The translations under genes were made by a program, and so were the position numbers. The notes beneath the pieces are model-generated. The model ran no database searches and was not told the DNA's origin. It saw only the letters and a program-made list of their open reading frames with translations. From NCBI GenBank assembly GCA_024650045.1, contig JANKMU010000009.1, positions 1 to 63,070 of the forward strand: a DNA stretch of 63,070 nt. Direction: 5' to 3'. This document shows positions 10,621 through 17,375 of the stretch, piece by piece (the stretch's first letter is position 1; the number at the start of each line of letters is the position of its first letter). Origin of the DNA: Mycoplasmatota bacterium (GTDB lineage: Bacteria; Bacillota_I; Bacilli_A; Acholeplasmatales; Acholeplasmataceae).

Positions 10621-11376
10621 TTATTTTGCTTTTTCTAAGCAGGCAAAAATCGGATAGTGGTCTGATAAAAAATCGTTTTTTCCCGCATGATGTCCAATGA
10701 CAAATGCTTTGAGGACAAAGTGTTTAGAAAATAATATATAATCGATTGGATACCCTTCTACTTCGTCTGTAAAGCCGTGGAAAGTTAAACCAACATGCTC
10801 TCTAACATCATAGACCCAATCTAGTTTTTTGTTTAAATAATTCATTGTTTTAGAGTCAGGTATTTGATTAAAGTCACCAGTAACGATAATTGCAGACTCA
10901 TGTTCTTTTTCAACTTTTTTCAATTCTTTATAAAAGTATTTGGCTTGTTTGTAGCCTACCTTGTCATTTGCATAATCAAAATGAGTGTTGAAAAAAGTTA
11001 AAGTATCCCCATCTTTGTCTTCGACGACAACATAAGTTGCGATTCGTGGAAAATGTGATCCTTCAATTACCGATGGTGTATGAGGTGTTCTCGTTAACCA
11101 GTATGTATTGGAATCTATAACTTTGAATAATTTCTTTTTAATGAATATGGGGTTTAATTCATTATTTTCAGATCTAGGAGTTCCAAATGATTCATAGTCA
11201 GATAACTCGTCGACCAAAAATCGTTGCATATTAGGGTTAACTTCTTGAAAACCAACAACATCGAACTTATTTTTATTAATAAAATTTACGACTTTCTGCT
11301 TACGATGTTCCCAAGCATTATTCCCATCACTTTCGACATCTATTCGTATATTGAAACTACAAATATTTAACTTCAT
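10621..11376 (-). CDS. Endonuclease/exonuclease/phosphatase-family protein
   Basis: Predicted metal-dependent phosphodiesterase or nuclease of 251 residues, with no signal peptide. Fold motifs appear in order: CSFNIRI at the start, VVGFQEVN (metal Glu), TFFNTHFDY, VTGDFNQIP and a terminal SDHYP. These are the DNase I/Mg-dependent EEP motifs. I start at the ATG at 11376 because AAGGAG lies 9 bases upstream; a TTG nine bases earlier would be the longer option. Substrate (DNA, phosphoinositide-like or other phosphodiester) cannot be told. Confidence 0.85.
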   Translation of the reverse strand: MKLNICSFNIRIDVESDGNNAWEHRKQKVVNFINKNKFDVVGFQEVNPNMQRFLVDELSDYESFGTPRSENNELNPIFIKKKLFKVIDSNTYWLTRTPHTPSVIEGSHFPRIATYVVVEDKDGDTLTFFNTHFDYANDKVGYKQAKYFYKELKKVEKEHESAIIVTGDFNQIPDSKTMNYLNKKLDWVYDVREHVGLTFHGFTDEVEGYPIDYILFSKHFVLKAFVIGHHAGKNDFLSDHYPIFACLEKAK

Positions 11377-11466
11377 AAAAATCAACTCCTTTTTTACATT
11401 ATAACATTAAAAATTATCATTTTTAATAAACAATGCTAAAATAAATATATGTAAAGGAAGTGTATT

Positions 11467-12120
11467 ATGCCAAAACTTTTTATTGCTGGAGACTCAACAG
11501 CTGCAACCAAATTACATAAAAAAAGACCTGAAACTGGATGGGGTGAACACTTAAGTTCATTTATCACTCCAAATCTTGAAGTTAGAAATTTCGCTCAAAA
11601 TGGAAGATCAACAAAATCATTTATAGATGATGGTTTACTTGATCATATAGAACGTGAAATTGGTGAGTTTGATTATTTGTTAATTCAGTTTGGGCATAAT
11701 GATGAAAAAATAGAAGATCAATCAAGATATACAAATCCGAATACAACATACAAAGAAAATTTATTAAAGTTTGTTTTAGTCGCTAGGAAAAATCAAGCGA
11801 TACCCATTTTAGTTACACCAATTAGTAGAAGACGATTTATTGATAAACAAACTATTGATCCACTTGCAGTTGGACATTACCCAAAAGCAATGCAAGAGTT
11901 TGCAAGAGATCAAAAAATTGAACTCATTGATATGTTTTCTATAACTCAAAAACTGTATGAAGATTTAGGTGCTGAACAATCCAAAAAATTGTTTTTGCAT
12001 TTAGAGCCAAACGAACACGAAAACTACCCAGAAGGTATAAAGGATGATACCCATTTAAGCCCTTATGGGGCTAAAATAATCGCTTCAATAATTGCTGTTG
12101 AACTTAAAAAAATAATATAA
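11467..12120 (+). CDS. SGNH/GDSL hydrolase, rhamnogalacturonan-acetylesterase-like (CE12-like)
   Basis: Serine esterase of 217 residues, with no signal peptide, so cytosolic. Block I is GDSTAA (Ser10), the Gly block lies in the FAQNGRSTKSF region, block III is GHNDE near residue 77 and block V is DDTHLSPYGA near the C-terminus, giving the Ser-Asp-His triad. The GDSTAA / DDTHLS pairing is typical of the rhamnogalacturonan acetylesterase group, which removes acetyl groups from imported sugars. AAGGAAG ribosome site 7 bases upstream; own terminator downstream. Confidence 0.85.
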   Translation: MPKLFIAGDSTAATKLHKKRPETGWGEHLSSFITPNLEVRNFAQNGRSTKSFIDDGLLDHIEREIGEFDYLLIQFGHNDEKIEDQSRYTNPNTTYKENLLKFVLVARKNQAIPILVTPISRRRFIDKQTIDPLAVGHYPKAMQEFARDQKIELIDMFSITQKLYEDLGAEQSKKLFLHLEPNEHENYPEGIKDDTHLSPYGAKIIASIIAVELKKII

Positions 12121-12123
12121 TAA

Positions 12124-12157
12124 AAGGCCAGTTCATTTGAACTGACCTTGTTTTTTT
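12124..12157 (+). terminator. Terminator of the SGNH hydrolase gene
   Basis: Stem AAGG-C-CAGTTC / GAACTG-A-CCTT around a short loop, followed by T7. Confidence 0.85.
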
Positions 12158-12172
12158 GACTAATTATTTTTG

Positions 12173-12490
12173 TTACATTGTTGCTCTTATTTTTAGTTCC
12201 TCTTGCATATAGATTGCTACAAAATATACATCCGCATCTGGCATTTCAGATGGCATTTCACCACTCCATCCAACAAATACATATCCTAATCTTTCTGGAA
12301 CCTCAGGTAATACGTAATCGGTTAGATCAGAACCTTGTGCAAAGTGTGCTTTTTCAATAATGTTTCCATCATAGTCTTCAAAAACGAGGACATGAATGTT
12401 TACACTTGTCGCTTGCGTTTCAGTAACTTGAAGTGTATATACAGAAGCTGCCAATAAAATTGTAAGTGTCATGATTAATAATTTCATCAT
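12173..12490 (-). CDS. Small exported protein with one InlB B-repeat-like domain
   Basis: Protein of 105 residues: N-terminal signal peptide (about 1-27, hydrophobic LLIMTLTILLAASVYTL) and then a single beta-grasp repeat of the Listeria-Bacteroides (InlB_B/Flg_new) type, seen in the pattern FEDYDGNIIEKAHFAQGSDL followed by LGYVFVGWSG and YFVAIY. Such repeats occur on cell surfaces, often as spacers or adhesion modules, and a single copy alone is unusual. GGAG lies 5 bases before the first of two adjacent ATGs, either of which could be used. There is no lipobox. Confidence 0.7.
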   Translation of the reverse strand: MMKLLIMTLTILLAASVYTLQVTETQATSVNIHVLVFEDYDGNIIEKAHFAQGSDLTDYVLPEVPERLGYVFVGWSGEMPSEMPDADVYFVAIYMQEELKIRATM

Positions 12491-12571
12491 TTCATCTCCA
12501 TTTTATTGCCTTTACGCTGTTAGTATATCTTTTTTGTATTACTTAAAAGTGATGAAATTATTAATTATTTC

Positions 12572-13057
12572 TTAATTCGACATTCTAAGAATCAATTGAT
12601 GCAAATGACCTTTAATTTTAACTAGATTTTGAGCAGACTCAAACTCATTTATTATTTCTAAATCTTCAATATCGATATTCAGATTGCTAGCAAACAATTC
12701 TGATGAACGTATGTTTTTATGGATTTTAAATAAGTACTTCTCTTCAATATGTATACAATGAAATCCACTTTGCTCAGTTTGACAAATCGCATATGTTTTC
12801 AAATACGATTTCCCATGAGACATTTTAAATCTCATAACTGTATCAAATGGTTCATTCAATTTCAAAACAGAAAAATATGACAGCTTTCTATAATCATATC
12901 GATGAATAAATTCTTCGATATCATTTTTATGCAGTGTCATTTGGGTAAGTGATAATTCAGATTTTTCTTTAAACCTTTTAGAAAGGTATAATGTCATTTC
13001 TTTTGATCGGTTGTTATACTTCATGTAAAATGCCCAAGGCAATGAATATGCGTCCAT
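12572..13057 (-). CDS. Hypothetical protein
   Basis: Protein of 161 residues that I do not recognise. No signal peptide, membrane helix or metal motif is visible; it looks like a soluble alpha/beta protein with alternating charged strands. The start at 13057 (MDAYSLPWAF) is set by GGGAGGG 6 bases before the ATG; the longer frame starting with TTG contains this site within its codons and is less likely. Single gene, downstream of the response regulator but separated from it by a terminator. Confidence 0.55.
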   Translation of the reverse strand: MDAYSLPWAFYMKYNNRSKEMTLYLSKRFKEKSELSLTQMTLHKNDIEEFIHRYDYRKLSYFSVLKLNEPFDTVMRFKMSHGKSYLKTYAICQTEQSGFHCIHIEEKYLFKIHKNIRSSELFASNLNIDIEDLEIINEFESAQNLVKIKGHLHQLILRMSN

Positions 13058-13140
13058 TAATACCCTCCCTTTCAACTACACTCAAATTATAACATTTAAT
13101 ACTTTCCAAAAAGTTACATAGATATTAAGTTTTGATTAAG

Positions 13141-13163
13141 AAAAAAAAGGGAATTTTCCCTTT
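13141..13163 (-). terminator. Terminator of the response-regulator gene
   Basis: Stem AAAGGGAA / TTCCCTTT with a 2-base loop, followed on the minus strand by T8; lies just after the stop at 13168. Confidence 0.85.
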
Positions 13164-13167
13164 CTAA

Positions 13168-13863
13168 TTAATCTTTGAATTCACCTAGTTTATATCCAAA
13201 TCCCCACATTGTTATAATGATTTTAGGATTTGATGGATCATCTTCTATTTTTTCTCTTAATCGCCTTACATGAACGTTAATGACGTTATCATTATAATAA
13301 TATTCCTCTCCCCAAACACTTCTATACATTTGCTGTTTCGAGAATGTTTGCTCTGGATGTGTCACTAATAATTTTAGGATTTCATACTCTTTTAGAGTTA
13401 AGTCAACTAGTTTACCATTCTTCTTAACTTCATAATTGTTAAAGTTGATTTCAAGATTAGAAATCATATATTTCTCTTTGATTTCAGTATCTTTTGTTTT
13501 ATTAGAACGTCTTAAAACTGCTTTAACTCTTGCTACCAATTCAAGCATAGAAAATGGTTTTGACAAATAATCATCTGCTCCTAAACCCAAATTAATTGCT
13601 TTTTCTACATCAGTATCTTTGGTAGAAATAATGATAACAGGAACATCACCTTTTGATCTTATAAACCTAAGCACTTCTTCTCCACTTTTTATTGGTAACA
13701 TCAAGTCTAAAAGAACTGCATCATATTTGACAGTATTGAAGTTATTGATTGCATCTTCGCCATTAAAAACAGCTTTGACATCGAAATTTTCTTCTTTTAG
13801 TTTCGTCTCAATACTTCTACTGATTAAAACATTATCTTCAACTAATAAAATTTTTTGGCCCAT
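13168..13863 (-). CDS. OmpR/PhoB-family response regulator (orphan)
   Basis: DNA-binding two-component regulator of 231 residues. Receiver domain 1-120: acidic pocket Glu9/Asp10, phospho-acceptor Asp53 in LLDLMLP, Ser/Thr at 80-81 and Lys102 in SKPFSMLEL. C-terminal winged helix (about 130-228) with LTLKEYEILKLL and NVINVHVRRLREKI. No histidine kinase gene lies nearby, so the partner must be elsewhere. It has an extended -10 promoter at 13942 and a separate putative small RNA upstream on the same strand. Confidence 0.93.
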   Translation of the reverse strand: MGQKILLVEDNVLISRSIETKLKEENFDVKAVFNGEDAINNFNTVKYDAVLLDLMLPIKSGEEVLRFIRSKGDVPVIIISTKDTDVEKAINLGLGADDYLSKPFSMLELVARVKAVLRRSNKTKDTEIKEKYMISNLEINFNNYEVKKNGKLVDLTLKEYEILKLLVTHPEQTFSKQQMYRSVWGEEYYYNDNVINVHVRRLREKIEDDPSNPKIIITMWGFGYKLGEFKD

Positions 13864-13941
13864 TGCTAAATTTAATCCTAATTTTTAATCAATTAGGACA
13901 ACTCCTTTCATGTAGAACTCAAAGTATGTCTTGTTTACTTC

Positions 13942-13950
13942 ATTATACCA
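13942..13950 (-). promoter_or_regulatory. Extended -10 promoter of the response regulator
   Basis: Minus strand TGGTATAAT (13950-13942) with only a weak -35 (TCTTTA at 17 bases). It lies downstream of the small-RNA terminator, so the regulator has its own start site and a leader of about 75 bases. Confidence 0.55.
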
Positions 13951-13984
13951 CAGGTGTTTATCAATAAAGAAATAGAAAAAAGAC

Positions 13985-14036
13985 AAAAAAAGCGCTCTGG
14001 CGACACGGGGGGGAATGTCGTCACCAGAGCTTTCCA
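13985..14036 (-). ncRNA. Putative small RNA with a C7 loop
   Basis: About 50 bases, in the only long gene-free stretch of the window (13864-14198). Minus strand: CCUCUGG at the 5' end, then a stem GCUCUGG / CCAGAGC (14030-14024 with 14000-13994), a 3-base bulge, stem CGACA / UGUCG, and a 10-base loop holding seven consecutive C (14013-14007). A U7 tract (13991-13985) follows. A TATAAT box lies 6 bases upstream of the likely start. The GH16 gene before it has its own terminator and the regulator after it its own promoter. C-rich loops are known seed regions that pair with Shine-Dalgarno sequences. It could instead be a plain terminator of an unseen transcript. Confidence 0.55.
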
Positions 14037-14041
14037 GAGGT

Positions 14042-14047
14042 ATTATA
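14042..14047 (-). promoter_or_regulatory. -10 box of the putative small RNA
   Basis: Minus strand TATAAT (14047-14042). The -35 region at 16-18 bases is T-rich only (CTTTTT); a TTGACA lies 29 bases upstream, too far for normal spacing. Confidence 0.45.
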
Positions 14048-14162
14048 ATCCATGAAATCCTACGAAAAAGATAAGATGTCAATCCTGATTATACTACACA
14101 TCTGGTACTTCTATTATACATCTTCTCTATGCTTATTTTCAAATTACGCATTATTTACATAT

Positions 14163-14189
14163 AAAAAAGGATATGCATATTACATATCC
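14163..14189 (-). terminator. Terminator at the end of the glucan-uptake operon
   Basis: Stem GGATATG / CATATCC with a 7-base loop, followed on the minus strand by T6; lies 10 bases after the GH16 stop. Confidence 0.85.
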
Positions 14190-14198
14190 CTTTGTATC

Positions 14199-15356
14199 TT
14201 AGCCTAAATAAGTAAATAACAAAACATCACTAAGTTCAGATGTTCTTCCAACAAAGTCAACTGCTTGAATTTGTACTTGGTAGGTTTGATCAACATTTAA
14301 ACCTGAAAAAGTAATTTGATTCAAACTTGCATAACGATGGAATGATCCATCCAAATATACTGCGTACTCTTCAACGCCATAATCATCCGATGATTTTTTC
14401 CAAAAAATAGTGTTTTTGAGTTGAGCTAACTCAAGATCTTCTGGAGTCGTAGGTGCTTCTGTGTCTACTACAGCGTAATCTTGCTTATATACTCTAACAT
14501 GTTCTATTTCAAAAGTTGCTGGAAAGATCGTATCATCAACACCTTGGACACCACCCCAATTACCACCTATCGCCAAGTTTAAAATTAAATAGAATGGCTC
14601 GTCAAATGGAAATGCTTCATGATAAGGTGCATCTTGCGTGAATGCAGCTACATAGTTAAATTCTGCAAATTTTTCACCATTATGGAAACTTTGAATTTTT
14701 CCAGGTGACCAAATCATTTCATATTCATGAAATTCCGTATCCAGGTTTTCAACTACTTTAGAAAATCCAATTTGTGTTCCCAAATTATGGTTAAATCTTT
14801 TCGTATGAATCGTAGAATGAATTCTAGTTGGATCATATCCAACATATTCCATAATATCAATTTCACCACTATTTGGCCATCCACCATAACTATTCATTAG
14901 TGGCATCATCCAGATTGCTGGCCAAGTTCCTCGACCCGTAGGCATTTTTGCACTCACTACAATTCTAACATATTCAAAAGTGCCTTTATACTTAGTTGTC
15001 ATTCTAGCAGATGTATATTGTCTTCCTCCAAATGGTTCTCTATTAGCAGTAATAACTAAATTACCATCTTCAATTGATGCATTTTCTTTACGATAGTATT
15101 GAAGTTCATTATTTCCTCCACCACCGCCATCAATTTCAAAATTCCATTTGTCTTCATCAATCTCTGGACCTTCAAACTCATCAGCCCATATACATACCCA
15201 ACCACCCTCAAGTGTTGGAACATCGCAATCATCTACAGCTGTTAATGGTTCAAGTCCATTTGGAACCGAAGGGGTTGGTTCATCTGTCTCTATTGGAGTT
15301 GTATCACACCCCACTAATATAAACAATAATAATATTAATATAATAATCTTTTTCAT
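14199..15356 (-). CDS. GH16 endo-beta-glucanase lipoprotein (laminarinase-like) with C-terminal FnIII domain
   Basis: Surface enzyme that would cut beta-1,3-glucan chains. The 385-residue product has a lipoprotein signal with lipobox LVGC (Cys17), an acidic linker, a GH16 domain (about 50-296) with the catalytic motif GEIDIMEYVG (Glu165, Asp167, Glu170; the extra Met makes it the laminarinase rather than lichenase form), and a fibronectin III-like domain (about 300-385). It is the last gene of the long minus-strand locus, 9 bases after the permease at 15366, and supplies oligosaccharides to the neighbouring transporters. A signal-less GH16 paralog lies at 34840. Confidence 0.92.
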   Translation of the reverse strand: MKKIIILILLLFILVGCDTTPIETDEPTPSVPNGLEPLTAVDDCDVPTLEGGWVCIWADEFEGPEIDEDKWNFEIDGGGGGNNELQYYRKENASIEDGNLVITANREPFGGRQYTSARMTTKYKGTFEYVRIVVSAKMPTGRGTWPAIWMMPLMNSYGGWPNSGEIDIMEYVGYDPTRIHSTIHTKRFNHNLGTQIGFSKVVENLDTEFHEYEMIWSPGKIQSFHNGEKFAEFNYVAAFTQDAPYHEAFPFDEPFYLILNLAIGGNWGGVQGVDDTIFPATFEIEHVRVYKQDYAVVDTEAPTTPEDLELAQLKNTIFWKKSSDDYGVEEYAVYLDGSFHRYASLNQITFSGLNVDQTYQVQIQAVDFVGRTSELSDVLLFTYLG

Positions 15357-15365
15357 AATTCCTCC

Positions 15366-16298
15366 TTATTCACCAGTAATACCGGTTCGATCGATACTCT
15401 CAACAAAGTATCTTTGTGCAATAAAATATAAGACGAGCAACGGTAATATGGTTAACATGTTCCCAGCTAATGAAATGGCTTCATTTAGTTCAGAACCAGG
15501 ACTTCCCGGAGGAAATAAAAGTTCATAACTCGATCTGAATCCTTGCAGTCTCAGTGGAAGTGTTGCTTGTCCACCAACATACAATGCTGTAATAAATGTT
15601 TCATTCCAATACCAAACAAAACTAAATAAGAAAACAATGATAAATGATGGGATGGCAAGTGGAATAGCTATTTTTAAGAAAATCCTAGACTGTGATGCTC
15701 CATCAATCTCAGCTGATTCCATTAACACACCTGGAATCGTTCTGAAGAACTGATAAAATATCAAGATATAAATAGCTGCATTGATTCCTTGACCAAATAT
15801 AGCTGGTAGAATCATTGAATTTTGTGTGCTCATTAATCCTAAATTTCTATAAATCAACATATTTGCTGCCATAGTTACTTGCGATGGCAAGATGAATGTT
15901 GCAAGCATTAAAACAAACATTAGTTTCTTTAATGGAAAATTAAACTTCGCAAACCCATAACCGATAATCGCAGAAGATATGGTCACTGATAAACTAACTT
16001 TTAATACGTAAGCCGATGTTGACCAAACTGCAGCTGGTAGTTGTAAGACCTCAATAGCTCTACTATAGTTAGAGTATTGCAAAACAGTTGGAATCCATTT
16101 CACACCAGGGTTAATTAAGTCATCAACAGTCATGAAACTATTAACAAACATAAATAATACAGGATATAGGTAAATATAGCTAAAACTAATTAATAATGTA
16201 TAAATAACGATTTTATAAATGAGTCCATCCACGAAATTCATACCGAACATGATTTTTCTTAATTTAATTTTAAAATGTTTCATATCAAATTTTTTCAT
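15366..16298 (-). CDS. Carbohydrate ABC transporter permease, MalG type (pair 1)
   Basis: Inner-membrane subunit of a sugar importer, 310 residues with about six membrane helices. The EAA loop that docks on the ATPase reads ESAEIDGASQSRIFLKIAIP. It follows the MalF-type partner at 16302 by 3 bases. With that partner it forms the first of two complete permease pairs in the same locus. Likely cargo is a beta-glucan oligosaccharide, inferred from neighbours. Confidence 0.92.
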   Translation of the reverse strand: MKKFDMKHFKIKLRKIMFGMNFVDGLIYKIVIYTLLISFSYIYLYPVLFMFVNSFMTVDDLINPGVKWIPTVLQYSNYSRAIEVLQLPAAVWSTSAYVLKVSLSVTISSAIIGYGFAKFNFPLKKLMFVLMLATFILPSQVTMAANMLIYRNLGLMSTQNSMILPAIFGQGINAAIYILIFYQFFRTIPGVLMESAEIDGASQSRIFLKIAIPLAIPSFIIVFLFSFVWYWNETFITALYVGGQATLPLRLQGFRSSYELLFPPGSPGSELNEAISLAGNMLTILPLLVLYFIAQRYFVESIDRTGITGE

Positions 16299-16301
16299 GG
16301 C

Positions 16302-17375
16302 TTATTTCTCCCTTCTGCGAGCGGAAAGAACGCCAACGAAAATGCTCATAATGATAACCATCAGCAAGAAATATATCCAAGCGATTGCTGCAGCATAACC
16401 ATAACCATTTAAAAATGAGTTTGTTGGTGTACCACCTATCATATGATTCCTTGCAATAGCAAGTATACCATCTGGTTCAACGAAAAGCGACATAGATACA
16501 ACAATATAAATAATGCTGACACTAATCAAAGGGCTTATTGATGGTAGTGTAATTTTCCAAAAACGATCCCATGGTGATGCTCCATCAATCGCTGCTGCTT
16601 CATAAATTGAAGTATCAATTTTTTGAAGACCCGCAAGAAAGATTAATATTGGAATACCTGCATACCATAATATCAATAACATCGATGTCAATAAAGCCTC
16701 TAATGGATTAGCAATCCATGATCCTAAATTTTCTGAAATATAATTAAGAACTGCGCTATCTTGCAAAGCGGGTAATGATGTAGCATCTTGGTTAGCGAGT
16801 TCATTAATAACGGGTCCTGTCGCGATAACGACAGGAAGAAAGAAAATAGTTCTCCAGAAGCCTTTCAGCTTGATGGGGTTATTAATCAATACCGCAATCA
16901 TAATCGAAAATACGACAACAAGCGGTACAGAAATAATCATTTTTCCTACATAAGTTCCAAAAAGCGGTAACAATGTTTGACTTCTGAAAATATTTAAATA
17001 ATTTGCAAAGCCAACATATGTCATTGTAATGCCTTGTTCTAAATTGAAATAAGCTTCATGAAGACTCAAATAAAACGAGTAAAACATTGGGTAAAGGGTA
17101 AATATTAAAAACCCAATAATCCATAATAAAACAAATAATAAACCATAAAAACCTTCTCTTTTTCTTCGTGTAATTTTAATATTTATAAATGAAAAGAGTA
17201 TGAGTTTTAATCCTTTTTTCCTAATCACAAAATTATGTGATAAAGCATACATAATTTTATCTATAATAGGAGTTACTTTAACCAAATAAAAATCTGATAT
17301 CTTTGTCCAATAAATAGATACTTTTTTAACTATATTTGCAAAAAATTCGTTGATAGTTCCTAAGAATTTCTTCAT
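16302..17375 (-). CDS. Carbohydrate ABC transporter permease, MalF type (pair 1)
   Basis: Sugar-importer permease of 357 residues. It has an unusually long cytoplasmic N-terminus (about 75 residues, basic, possibly amphipathic) before six membrane helices; the EAA motif is EAAAIDGASPWDRFWKITLP. Its ATG overlaps the TGA of the DUF5696-like gene, so translation is probably coupled. Partner of the MalG-type subunit at 15366. Confidence 0.92.
   Translation of the reverse strand: MKKFLGTINEFFANIVKKVSIYWTKISDFYLVKVTPIIDKIMYALSHNFVIRKKGLKLILFSFINIKITRRKREGFYGLLFVLLWIIGFLIFTLYPMFYSFYLSLHEAYFNLEQGITMTYVGFANYLNIFRSQTLLPLFGTYVGKMIISVPLVVVFSIMIAVLINNPIKLKGFWRTIFFLPVVIATGPVINELANQDATSLPALQDSAVLNYISENLGSWIANPLEALLTSMLLILWYAGIPILIFLAGLQKIDTSIYEAAAIDGASPWDRFWKITLPSISPLISVSIIYIVVSMSLFVEPDGILAIARNHMIGGTPTNSFLNGYGYAAAIAWIYFLLMVIIMSIFVGVLSARRREK

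Noticed and set aside
13885-14082. Minus-strand open frame of 65 codons across the small-RNA region
   Set aside because: It runs through a strong terminator hairpin and promoter boxes, has no ribosome-binding site and its translation looks like random AT-rich sequence.
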